This document shows positions 3,897 through 14,100 of a DNA stretch of 26,742 bases, piece after piece. Numbering within the stretch: the stretch's first letter is position 1; every line of letters starts with the position of its first letter. The notes below the pieces were generated by a model that was not told where the DNA came from, did no database searches, and worked only from the letters and a program-made list of their open reading frames with translations. The position numbers and the translations under genes are program-made. This DNA is from a virus: positions 1 through 26,742 of the IMG/VR virus record IMGVR_UViG_3300012936_000133. One strand, written 5' to 3'.

Positions 3897-4649
3897 ATGG
3901 CCAAAGGATTTACGGTGAAAGCAAAAGCACCGACTGTTAATAAGAACGTTGATGAATTTGACCTTGCAGCAGCAAGGGAGAGTATTAAAGGCAAGGCAGT
4001 TGTCTTTTGTCTACCAGGAAGAGGATGTTCATATACGTTTCTAAAAAGTTTTGTACAACTGTGTTTTGATTTAGTACAAGCAGGAGCAAGCATTCAGATT
4101 AGTCAAGACTATAGTTCCATGGTGAACTTTGCGAGATGTAAGTGTCTTGGTGCGAATGTATTGCGTGGACCGAATCAGAAACCATGGGATGGTAAACTAA
4201 AATACGATTACCAGTTATGGATTGATAGTGATATTGTATTTGACACTGAGAAGTTTTATCGTCTGGTAGCAATGGATAAGGATATTGCAGCAGGATGGTA
4301 TATGACTGAGGACGGACGTACTACGAGTGTTGCTCACTGGTTAGAGGAGGATGACTTCCGTACCAATGGTGGAGTGATGAATCACGAAACTGCTGAGACA
4401 ATGCCGAAACGTAAGAAACCATTTACAGTAGACTACACTGGTTTCGGATGGGTATTGATTAAGAACGGAGTATTTGAGAGTCTTGAGTATCCTTGGTTTG
4501 CTCCAAAGATGCAACAATTTGAATCGGGAGAGGTTCAGGATATGTGTGGTGAGGATGTCTCCTTCTGTCTGGATGCCAAGGAAGCAGGATTTGAGATTTG
4601 GTGCGACCCTCGTATTCGTGTTGGTCATGAGAAGACCCGAGTTATCTGA
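3897..4649 (+). CDS. Glycosyltransferase family 2-like protein
   Basis: A 250-residue protein with features of a GT-A-fold nucleotide-sugar glycosyltransferase. A first beta strand (AVVFCLPGRG, about 34-43) is followed by helices and a Rossmann-like region. A DxD metal/nucleotide-sugar motif lies in YQLWIDSDIVF (D110 and D112), an acceptor-site-like GFGWVLIK segment near 180, and a late ED-containing motif (GEDVSFCLDA) followed by CDPRIRVGHEK, whose His commonly completes the metal site. There is no signal peptide or membrane anchor, so it is probably cytoplasmic. Related proteins are frequent in T4-like cyanophages; targets could be phage DNA, virion proteins or host surface sugars, which the sequence does not decide. 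It is a single-gene unit with an extended -10 promoter before it and an intrinsic terminator after it; no Shine-Dalgarno sequence is visible. Confidence 0.8.
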   Translation: MAKGFTVKAKAPTVNKNVDEFDLAAARESIKGKAVVFCLPGRGCSYTFLKSFVQLCFDLVQAGASIQISQDYSSMVNFARCKCLGANVLRGPNQKPWDGKLKYDYQLWIDSDIVFDTEKFYRLVAMDKDIAAGWYMTEDGRTTSVAHWLEEDDFRTNGGVMNHETAETMPKRKKPFTVDYTGFGWVLIKNGVFESLEYPWFAPKMQQFESGEVQDMCGEDVSFCLDAKEAGFEIWCDPRIRVGHEKTRVI

Positions 4650-4655
4650 TTTATT

Positions 4656-4677
4656 GACCCCTACGGGGGTCTTTTTT
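4656..4677 (+). terminator. Intrinsic terminator after the glycosyltransferase
   Basis: Stem GACCCC (4656-4661) and GGGGTC (4666-4671), loop TACG, then six T residues. It begins seven bases after the stop codon. Confidence 0.85.
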
Positions 4678-4697
4678 ATGTCTAATATATTTTATGG

Positions 4698-4726
4698 TTG
4701 ACTCCGTGTAATGGCAGTGCTATAGT
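4698..4726 (+). promoter_or_regulatory. Strong promoter TTGACT-N17-TATAGT
   Basis: -35 TTGACT (4698-4703), 17-base spacer, -10 TATAGT (4721-4726) preceded by TGC, so the -10 is also extended. It follows the glycosyltransferase terminator and drives the 49-residue basic protein. The leader contains a small GCCAC-TGAG-GTGGC hairpin (4735-4748) before an A-run. Confidence 0.75.
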
Positions 4727-4791
4727 GACTTTAAGCCACTGAGGTGGCAAAAAAAACCGTAAAAAACAACCGTTTAGGAGACACCGAAATT

Positions 4792-4941
4792 ATGGCAGCA
4801 AAACGTGGTAGTGGTAGTGGTAACACCAAACTCGATCCGATTCCTAAGAAGACTCGTCAGGGCAGTGGTCAGCATACCAAATATGCTGCGAGTAGTCGTA
4901 ATGGTGCCCGTAAGCGTTATCGTGGACAAGGTAGGGGTTGA
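4792..4941 (+). CDS. Small basic Gly/Ser/Arg-rich protein (49 aa)
   Basis: MAAKRGSGSGNTKLDPIPKK followed by a SRNGARKRYRGQGRG tail: strongly basic and probably disordered, of a kind repeatedly present in T4-like cyanophage genomes without known function. It could bind nucleic acid. The frame is open upstream to a GTG at 4744, but ATG 4792 has an AGGAG (4776-4780) ahead of it and gives the usual length, so I chose it. The stop overlaps the next start (TGATG, 4939-4943). A dedicated strong promoter suggests abundant early expression. Confidence 0.7.
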   Translation: MAAKRGSGSGNTKLDPIPKKTRQGSGQHTKYAASSRNGARKRYRGQGRG

Positions 4942-5552
4942 TGTATTACCTGGATGGAGAGACTGAGTTCTACGATATCCATCCAAAAGACTTGTGGATT
5001 TACAATAAACTCCAACTTTGTAGGGTTTTAGGATATAAATGCGGTCCTGCTGGGACTGATGTCCTAGAACCTGATTTTTATATTGTAAAACCTTCGATTA
5101 ACTTTATGGGTATGTCTCGTCATGCTCGTATTACATGGTTAGATGGGTCAACTGACCATATTCATCCTGGTGAATTTTGGTGTGAGACCTTTGAAGGTGA
5201 GCATTTAAGTGTTGATTATCAAAATGAGGAGTGTAAATTAACAGTTCAGGGGTATCGTAATCCAAAAAACCCGTTGTATAAGTGGGACAAATGGGTAAAA
5301 CTTGATAAGAAGGTAGAATTTCCTGATATTTTAAAGAATCTAGAAGGAAATTACGAATGGATTAACTGTGAGTTCATTGGTGACCATCTAATTGAGGCAC
5401 ACTTTCGACCAAATCCTGATTTTAGGCATGGAAATGTCATTGCAGTTCCTAATTGGGGTGATGTAGACAGGTATAGGGAGTATGAACTTGAGCAAGGACT
5501 TGAGTATATTGAAGATCCAGACTTCAAACGCAGAGGATTCTGGATAGATTAA
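4941..5552 (+). CDS. Conserved-looking hypothetical protein (203 aa)
   Basis: I do not recognise a named family with confidence. The protein is rich in aromatic residues (MYYLDGETEFYDIHPKDLWI...). A central stretch, about 40-90, with IVKPSINFMGMSRHARITWL and then GEFWCETFEGEHLSVDY, resembles the strand pattern of some ATP-grasp-like phage proteins, but no catalytic motif can be pointed to. It has no signal peptide or membrane segment. The start overlaps the upstream stop by TGATG, so it is probably translated with the 49-residue protein. A TTG one codon earlier is possible but less likely. Confidence 0.65.
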   Translation: MYYLDGETEFYDIHPKDLWIYNKLQLCRVLGYKCGPAGTDVLEPDFYIVKPSINFMGMSRHARITWLDGSTDHIHPGEFWCETFEGEHLSVDYQNEECKLTVQGYRNPKNPLYKWDKWVKLDKKVEFPDILKNLEGNYEWINCEFIGDHLIEAHFRPNPDFRHGNVIAVPNWGDVDRYREYELEQGLEYIEDPDFKRRGFWID

Positions 5553-5607
5553 ATAGTATGGAGATAGAACCTCCCAAAAAGTTCTGTTTAACCTAACGGA
5601 GAAACAG

Positions 5608-5775
5608 ATGGCTAAGTACCATGTAGATAGGGACACTGCTTACATGTACAAAATGTGGGGAACGACCTCTTTGATTACCGATTATTGGTGTTCACCGCAC
5701 CAAACAAATGATAATCCAGAGGAACTTACCAATGAAGAAATGATGAAAAAAGATAATATTGAACAAGAGGGTTAA
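5608..5775 (+). CDS. Small hypothetical protein (55 aa)
   Basis: MAKYHVDRDTAYMYKMWGTT and onward, followed by an acidic tail (NPEELTNEEMMKKDNIEQEG). ACGGAG (5596-5601) lies six bases before the ATG, one of the better ribosome-binding sites in the window. Unknown function. It lies between the early-looking genes and the late baseplate module; its end overlaps a possible hairpin element ahead of gp25. Confidence 0.6.
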   Translation: MAKYHVDRDTAYMYKMWGTTSLITDYWCSPHQTNDNPEELTNEEMMKKDNIEQEG

Positions 5776-5812
5776 AAAACTCTTATAGATAGTATATAAT
5801 ACTCTTGTTTTT
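5762..5812 (+). promoter_or_regulatory. Inverted repeat and -10 element ahead of gp25
   Basis: AACAAGAG (5762-5769) can pair with CTCTTGTT (5802-5809), followed by a short T-run; alternatively AAGAG can pair with CTCTT at 5780-5784. Between the arms lies TATAAT (5795-5800), 15 bases before the gp25 ATG, without a TG extension or a -35. It could be a late or basal promoter with a leaky terminator marking the entry to the structural module. Confidence 0.35.
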
Positions 5813-5814
5813 AA

Positions 5815-6216
5815 ATGGCATCACGGGTTTCTCGGGGATTTAAAGATATTAGTTTATCTTTTACAAAACACCCAGTTACAAATGACATTTTGGCACTCAA
5901 TAATGAGGATGCCATTAAGAGATCCGTGATTAATTTAGTACGGACTCAAATTGGTGAAAAATTTTTTGAACCTCTAATTGGAACATCACTAGAGGGTTCA
6001 TTATTTGAACTATCTCATCCTGAAATTGAAATTCAAATTGAGAGTGAAATTAACATTTTACTTGAAAACTTTGAACCACGTATTTCTGTATCAAGAATCA
6101 AGGCACAACCATTGCCTGATGATTATGAGTTGGCAGTAAATATAGTATATGATATCGTTGGTCTTGCAATACCCAGACAAAACATCGAGTTCATCTTACA
6201 ACCAGCTAGGATATAA
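5815..6216 (+). CDS. 25: Baseplate wedge subunit gp25
   Basis: 133 residues, the usual size of T4 gp25 (132). It belongs to the GPW/gp25 family: the early FKDISLSFTKHPVTNDI stretch, then NEDAIKRSVINLVRTQIGEKFFEPLIGTSLEGSLFEL, which is the family's helical core, and a C-terminal strand region with PRQNIEFILQP. In T4, gp25 sits in the inner baseplate next to gp6 and gp53 and is related to the R-type pyocin and type VI secretion protein TssE, helping to nucleate sheath assembly. Its TAA shares its last base with the gp6 ATG, so the two are coupled, matching their physical contact. A TATAAT-like element sits just upstream. Confidence 0.92.
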   Translation: MASRVSRGFKDISLSFTKHPVTNDILALNNEDAIKRSVINLVRTQIGEKFFEPLIGTSLEGSLFELSHPEIEIQIESEINILLENFEPRISVSRIKAQPLPDDYELAVNIVYDIVGLAIPRQNIEFILQPARI

Positions 6217-8105
6217 TGGCGTTCAATCAATTTACCAATTTAGACTTTGCCGATTTAAAATCGCAAATTAAAGACTACCTCAGGACAAACAGTAATTTTA
6301 CTGATTTTGACTTTGAGGGGTCTAACTTTTCAGTATTGATTGATATTTTAGCATATAATTCTTATATCACTGCCTTCAATACTAACATGGCAGTGAATGA
6401 ATCCTTCTTGGATAGTGCTACGTTACGAGAAAATGTCGTATCACTTGCAAGGAACATTGGTTATGTACCAAGGTCAAAGAGGGCAGCAAAGGCAAAAGTC
6501 AGTATAAGTGTTGATACTAGTGGTTTTCTTGACGTAAGGTCTATTACTTTGAAGGCAGGTGTGGTTGCACTTGGTGCAATTCAGTCTGGTAGTTACATAT
6601 TTTCAATCCCTGAGGATATTACAGTACCAGTTGATGTGAATGGAATTGGTAATTTCACTGACATTGACATCATGGAGGGTACTTACCTCACAAAAAACTT
6701 TACTATGGATGATTCGCAACCCAATCAGAGGTTCATCATCCCCAATGCTAATGTAGATTCTACATCTATTCGTACATTTGTCAGTGATTTGACTAATGAA
6801 GAGTACACATTGTACTCAAATATCTTAAATATTGACGGAACAACTAAGATTTTCCTCATTCAAGAGGTTGAAGACGAGCAATATGAGATTGTTTTCGGTG
6901 ATAATGTCTTTGGTAGGAAACCAACAACTGGAAGTTCCATATTTGTAAGTTATATTATAACCAATGGTAAGGATGGTAACGGTGTTGCCAACTTTACTTT
7001 CTCTGGAATCATCGAAGATAACAACCAAAACAGAATTACTACTGGTATTTCTAGGATTTCGACAACACAATCATCAGAAAATGGTGATGACATTGAAAAA
7101 ATTGACAGTATTAAGTATCTTGCACCTAGGGTTTATTCATCTCAATACAGAGCAGTTACTGCAAATGACTATAAGGGTCTAATTCCTACGATTTTCCCTA
7201 ATGTAGAGGCAGTGAGTGCCTATGGAGGAGACGAATTAACCCCACCAGAGTATGGAAAGGTGTTTATTTCCATCAAACCAAGACAAGGTAAGTTTCTTTC
7301 TAAGGTTACTAAGGAACAAATCAAGAAAGATTTAAAACAATACACCATTGCAGGCATTAAACCCGAAATTGTTGACCTAAAATACCTGTTTATTGAACTT
7401 AACACCAGTGTTTACTACAACAGAAGTGCGGTAACCAACGTTACTGCCCTTAGAAATCAGGTAATTAGCACTTTAGACTCATATGGAAAGTCATTTGACC
7501 TTAATAATTTCGGTGGAAGGTTCAAATACAGTAAAGTTGTTGCTCTGATTGACGATATTAACCCAGCAATCACCTCAAATATCACAACAGTCAAGATGAG
7601 ACGTGATTTGCAACCCGCATTGGGTGCAAATGCGACATATGAAATATGTTATGGCAATGCATTCCACATTAAGAAGAAAAATGACGTTGATAATAGAGGA
7701 TATAACGTAAAATCCACAGGATTTAGGATTAATGGAGTTGATGGAGTAGTTTATTTGAGTGATGTTCCAATTGATAATGAAAAAGGGTCAATATTCCTGT
7801 TTACTTTAGTTGATAATGCTCCATTTATCGTCAAAAATAACGCAGGTGTCATTTATTACAAGAAAGGTGAGATTCTTCTTGACACTCTTAACATTATTTC
7901 TGTCGAAAGTCCAAATGGAATTGAAATTGAGGCAATTCCTGAGTCAAATGATGTCATTGCATTGAAGGATATATACTTAGACCTAAGCATGGAGAGACTA
8001 ATCGTCAACATGGTTGAAGATAAGATTTCTTCAGGAGAGAATACTTCCGCAACAGAGTATATTGTAACCTCAAGTTACGCAAACGGATCAGTATATACGA
8101 GATAA
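6216..8105 (+). CDS. 6: Baseplate wedge subunit gp6
   Basis: 629 residues, close to T4 gp6 (660). The N-terminus reads like T4 gp6: a segment ending in YDFEG-like FDFEGSNFSVLIDILAYNSY, then AVNESFLDSATLRENVV and NIGYVPRSKRAAKA. The central region carries the baseplate J-like pattern, including FGDNVFG near 230, a YIITNGKDGNGVANFTF segment, and YSSQYRAVTANDYKGLI, which in T4 is RCVTATDYDTFV. Dimers of gp6 tie the wedges into the central ring of the baseplate. It overlaps gp25 by one base and is separated from the next gene by a single base. No truncation is seen. Confidence 0.93.
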   Translation: MAFNQFTNLDFADLKSQIKDYLRTNSNFTDFDFEGSNFSVLIDILAYNSYITAFNTNMAVNESFLDSATLRENVVSLARNIGYVPRSKRAAKAKVSISVDTSGFLDVRSITLKAGVVALGAIQSGSYIFSIPEDITVPVDVNGIGNFTDIDIMEGTYLTKNFTMDDSQPNQRFIIPNANVDSTSIRTFVSDLTNEEYTLYSNILNIDGTTKIFLIQEVEDEQYEIVFGDNVFGRKPTTGSSIFVSYIITNGKDGNGVANFTFSGIIEDNNQNRITTGISRISTTQSSENGDDIEKIDSIKYLAPRVYSSQYRAVTANDYKGLIPTIFPNVEAVSAYGGDELTPPEYGKVFISIKPRQGKFLSKVTKEQIKKDLKQYTIAGIKPEIVDLKYLFIELNTSVYYNRSAVTNVTALRNQVISTLDSYGKSFDLNNFGGRFKYSKVVALIDDINPAITSNITTVKMRRDLQPALGANATYEICYGNAFHIKKKNDVDNRGYNVKSTGFRINGVDGVVYLSDVPIDNEKGSIFLFTLVDNAPFIVKNNAGVIYYKKGEILLDTLNIISVESPNGIEIEAIPESNDVIALKDIYLDLSMERLIVNMVEDKISSGENTSATEYIVTSSYANGSVYTR

Positions 8106-8106
8106 A

Positions 8107-11100
8107 ATGTCAGATACAAGAGTAACAATACAAAATATCATTCAGACTCAAATTCCTGAGTTTTTGAATGAGGAATCTCCACTCTTCAGAGAGTTCCTGA
8201 ATGCGTATTATGTTTCTATGGAACATAAGACGGGTACGGTGGACTTAGTTTCCCGTCTAGACGAACTTAAAGACCTTAAACGTTACAATAATGAGTTATT
8301 TGCTTCTGCTCTTGTACCGTCTTTACTAGTTGCGAATGTAAGTGCTTTTGATACTGATATTGCAGTAAGTCATACTGTGGGTTTTCCTGATAAGGATGGT
8401 CTAATTAGAATTGATAATGAGATTATTTACTATAAAGTAAAATCAGCAAATGGTTTTAGTGGATGTTCTAGAGCATTTAGTGGTATAACAAATATTATAG
8501 AAAATAATACATCCAATTATACCAAATCAGAACTTTCTCCCCACACAGCAGGTTCTCAGGTAGCAAACCTGTCATTGGTATTTTATGCTGAATTATTTAA
8601 AAAGTTTAAGGCACAATTTCTGCCTGGATTTGAGGAGAGACAATTTGTCCCTCAAGTTAAAATATCAAATGTTCTAGCAAGAGCAGTTGACTTTTATACA
8701 ACAAAAGGAACAGATACTTCATTTAAACTTTTATTCAGAGCACTCTATGGTCAAAATGTAGGTGTAATCAAACCTCAAGATTTTCTTCTTAGACCATCTG
8801 ATGATAGTTTCTTTAAGACAAAAAATATCCTAGCAGAAAAAGTTAGTGGTTCTGACCCACTAGAGTTAAATGGAAAAACTCTTTTCCAGGATACTGGTAA
8901 TGTAGAACCAACCACTGCTGCAATTTTTGTTGTTGAGTATAGACCTGTTGATGGAAAAGACCTTTATGAGATTTCTCTAGACAGTTCTTCCTTCATCTAC
9001 AAATTTAATACAACGAAGAAAACAAATATTTCAAAAACAGTTGCAACTAATTCTACAACTATTAATGTTGATTCAACTGTTGGATTCCCAAATAGTGGAT
9101 TACTTAGGGTAACTAATGGAATTGCATTGTTTGATGTATCTTACACTGAAAGAACTAATACACAATTTTTAGGTTGTTCTGGAGTCGAGAGTGAAGTTCC
9201 ATTTGGAACCGAAGTTATTGAAGCAAACTTTGCTTATGTTTACGATGACAATGATAACAAAGTAGAATTTAGACTAATTAATGTTGTTGGTGATATTAAT
9301 GTTGAAGACACTTCAAATTTACTTCCAGGTGATAAAATTGCATTATCATCATTTGGTGCAGAATTAAGTGATAAATCTGAATTCAATAGTTGGATTTATA
9401 ACAACGTAACTAATCATAGTATCAAATCTATTGTATCTGCAAATGCCCCAAATGGCAAGAGATATAGAATTGAATTTTTTGATAATATTAATTTTTTCCT
9501 TGAACAGGAAGTCACATTAAGACAAATAGAAATAGCAACAGATATTCCAATAGTTGCTACGGTCGAAAACCTCATTTCTAAAACAATTGTAGAGGTAGAA
9601 TGTAACGGAAATCCTCTAGACAAAGACACGTTAACTACGTCTTTGATGACAGGAAAGAGTGATCAGAATTTAACACCATCAGTTTCTGATATTCCGATTG
9701 CAATTCAGAACACATACATTGATGAGAATTATGAAAACTTCTTTGTCGCAGCATCTGGCCTTCCAAACTATACCCTATTCGCAAAAGAACAAGTCATCAC
9801 CACTTCTACTCAAGTTAGTGTGGGTAATACTGATACGTTAGATACTGATAAGGTACATAAGTTTTACACAGGTGAAAAAATATTCTACACACCAAGTGCA
9901 AATTCTGGTATTGCTACTGGAATTTATCATGTAACTGCAGTTGGTGATAATAAAGATAGTAAGAAGATAAAAATATCTCTAAGTAAGAGTGATTTGTATT
10001 CTCAGAAATATGTGACATTTAGAGATATTTCTGGAGATAGTTTTGTAAAACTAGATTATGAGAATAGAGTGGTTGAAAACCAAAAACTATTCAAAAAGTT
10101 TAACTATGTAAAGGGTGATGCATCGTTAAGAGAAGTTGCTGATAGAACAACAAATAACAGACAGATTGGTCTACTATCTAATGGTATTGAACTTTATTCT
10201 CCATCATTGTTTGATGAGAACATTTATTATGGAAAATTAGAAAATATTATTGTTACCAATCCTGGTACTGGATATGATGTAATCAATCCACCAGTACTTG
10301 AAATTAAAGATGTTTCTGGAACAGGTGCTTCTGGATATCTAAACATTACTGGTGGACTTTCTGATATTAGAATTGTTACTCCAGGAATTGGTTATCAGAC
10401 AAAACCAAAGGTTACTCTCATTGGTGGTAATGGAACTGGTGCTGTTATTGAACCAAACTTAGTAAAATCACAAATCACTGCTGGTTTCCAGGGTGATGGT
10501 AGTGGTGTCAATCCTACTACTGATGTAATCACATTTATCAATAAGCACAACTTTGATAATGGTGAGCAAGTTTCTTATATTACTAATGGTAATGCAGAAC
10601 TACAACCATTCAAAGAAGATTCTGTATATTTTGTTGGGGTTGAAAGTCCAACTACTATTAAACTATATGATAAGGAAGTTGATGCGAATACAAAAACCAA
10701 CCCAGTAAACGTTGTTGGTATTAGTTCTGGTTTCCATGCATTCAGAACACTGGAAGCAAAAAATACTATTACTCAACTTTATGTTTTAAATTCTGGTTCT
10801 GGTTATTCTAATAAAATTGTTAAAGTTCCTTCACTTGTAGCATTTGATGGTTCTAACAATGGAACCAATACATGGGACCATTACATCTATGCAGAAAACC
10901 ATCAATTAAAAGATAAGGATATTGTAAGATATAGTGCTACTGGTGATGTCATATCTGGTCTTTCAACATCTAAAGAGTATGTTGTTACTATAGTTGATAA
11001 GGATAAATTCAAACTATCTGATATTGGGGGAACTGATGAATTCTTTGATATAAACTTCCGTGAAAAGAGATATATCAATATTAATGGGATTGGAACAGGA

Positions 11101-14100
11101 GTTCATACATTCTCATATCCACCAATTCGTCTGCAAATAGAAACACTATCTGGTATTGGTGCAACATCTGTAATTGAACCAGTATTTGAACCAATTGTCC
11201 TGGGTTCCATTGATAGTGTATTCATAGAAGATTCTGGTGTTGGCTATGGTGTCTCCGATGTTATCAATTTCCATAGAAGACCTGATGTTCAAATTAAGGA
11301 TATTAAATCCGAAGCATTATTAAGACCTATTGTTGTTAATGGAGCAATCGTTGATGTTCAGTTCTTAACTTTTGGTTCTGGATATGAAAAGGGAATTGAT
11401 CTTAAAGTTAGTGGTGACGGAACATTTGCTGACCTTAGACCAGTAGTTGATGATAATGGAAGAGTTGTAGCAGTAAATATTGCAAATGGTGGAATAGGTT
11501 ACAATCCAGACACAACTGAGATTCAGGTTACCAGAAGAGGTATAGATGCTAAGTTCTTAGCTGATGTGTTTGAATGGAAAATCAATCAGGCAGAAAAACA
11601 CAAAGAACTACTAAAAACTCCTGATGAAGCACTTATCGTACCAAGTAAGGTAAAAGAGTTTGGTCTACACCCAGTTAACTTCTACACACCAAAACTTTTA
11701 AGACGAACACTAAAAGACCATATTGACGATTCAAATAGAGAAAAATTAGATAATAACCATTCACCTATTGTTGGATGGGCATACGATGGAAATCCAATAT
11801 ATGGTCCTTATGGTTTAGTTGGTGCATCAATTCAAAAAATTAGGTCTAGTTATGCTAAACAAGTACAACCAAACCCAGCACTAAGACCATCCACATTCCC
11901 AGACGGATTCTTCCTAAACGATTTTTACTATGACAGAGCAATCGGAGACCTTGACGAATTTAACGGAAGATTCTGTAAAACTCCCGAATACCCTGAGGGA
12001 ATTTATGCATACTTCACAACCATTGATAATAGTCTCATTGCGAAACCAGAGTATCCATATGTGGTTGGTGAGAATTTCAGAGATTTCGTAATTCCTAAAA
12101 ATTATGAACCAAACTTCAATCAGACCATTGATATTACAAGTCTTAATTTAATTAGAAATACGTCACCATATTATCTAAATTCCGACACATCAACATATGA
12201 CTTACTTTCCAAGTCAGATGAAAAGTATAAACAAGAATTTAATGTCACCAAAACTCTGAACTCTGGAATTGGTTCTGTAAGTGTTTATTCAGCAGGAACA
12301 GGATACAAAGTTGGTGATAATGTTGTATTCAATAACTTTGGTACTGGAGGAACAGGTGCTTCCGCAGTTGTTTCTAGAATTAAAGGAAAAGACATCAATA
12401 CTATTAAAGTTGGTATTTCCACTCATACTGGAGTAAAGTTATTCTCTAATGGAAATGGTATTGTTGGTTTTACTCAGAGTCCCCATGGTTACATTACTGG
12501 TGAAATAATTCAAATTAGTGCTGTATCTGATTCTATCCATGCAAATCTAGAGGGTCCAAGAGAAATTTTTGTACCACAGAAAAATGTAAACCTTCTTTCT
12601 GATATTGATACATTAGCAGCAACTGGATTAACAACTTCAATTGTTGTAGGAGATATTAGTGGATTTAATGTTAATGATTTCATCAGAATCGGTGAAGAAG
12701 AAACAGCACAGATTGTTAGAATTCTTCCAGAGGAATCTGCATTTGTTGTAAATCGACTAACAAACAGTGGTATTCATACTGTAGGTATTTCCAGTATTAC
12801 CCTACTACCAACAGAATTCAGATTTGGTCTTGCTAGTGTTAATAGACAGATTCCTCGCAATGATTTGTACTACTTTGACTCTAAATCATTCATTGGATTT
12901 GGTACTCAAATAAACAATTACACATTATCCGATGGAAATAATTTAGCAATTCCTGCTGGTGGAATTTTTATTCCAAATCATAAGTTCCAAACAGGACAAG
13001 CATTAAAGTATCATGTTGGATATGGTGGAACTTCTCTTATTGCAGGTGGTCAATCACTCGCAGATGGTTCTACTGTCTATGCAGTTAATCTTGGTATAAA
13101 CTTCGTTGGATTATCAACTGCACCTAACATAACTACACCTCTTGTCATTAGTGATAATGTAGTGGTTACTGGTGCTGCACATTCTCTTACGTCCTCTTTC
13201 TCTGATGTAAATTGTAAGGTTGAAGAGTTTAGTTTAGATGTTGTAACTCAAGATGCACATAAATTAAACTCATTAGAAAAAGTTAAATTTAATTTACTAC
13301 CAAGATTAACTGATTCCTTCAATGTTAGGTATGACCCCGAACTAAGAAAACTAACTTCGGAAAAGATTGAATTTGATTCTTCCCAGTCTGGTGTGAATAT
13401 TACTTCTAATGAAATTTCAATCCCAAATAATACTTTTGAGACTGGTGATAAGATTGTCTATTATGTTGGTTCTGGTACAACCATTGGTGGATTAGTTGAT
13501 AATGAAACTTATTTTGTTATCAAAGAAAAACCAGATTTCATAAGATTATCTGATTTCTTTGTTAATGCAACTGCTGGTGTGGGAATTGCATTTACCTCGT
13601 TTGGAGTTGGAACACAATCTATTGCAAAAATTAACCCACCTCTTACTGGAACTCAGCAAAACCTTATTAAATTTGATTTATCCGATCCTAGTTTGGTTGG
13701 AATGGATTTGAGGATATTTAAAGATAGTAGTCTGTCGATTGATTTAGAAACATACAGATATAGAAGAAATTCTATTGAATCTGGTCTTCCTGGTGCAGAA
13801 TTGATTATTGATTCATCTGAAGAATTTATTGGCAATACACTCTTCTATAATATTATTCCATTAGCACCAAATGTCATTGAAAAACGTCAATCTTCAGTAG
13901 ACACTGAGGTTGTTGGAAACAATAAAATTATTCTGAAACCAAGTATCTTTAATCAGCAATATAACGTTGTTTCTATTGGTACTACTACATTTAAGTTCAA
14001 TCTAAAGTCTAAACCAGAATTCTTTGATTATACCGCACAAACAGGTATTAGCACTATCTTCTATGATACGGATTCATTAACTACGGATGGACCTATCTCA

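Noticed and set aside
3704-4093. 129-residue minus-strand frame opposite the glycosyltransferase
   Set aside because: Antisense shadow of a well-supported gene, with no promoter or ribosome-binding site.
4735-4748. GCCAC-TGAG-GTGGC hairpin as a terminator
   Set aside because: It is followed by A residues, not T; on the minus strand the T-run would precede the stem. It lies in the leader of the 4698-4726 promoter.
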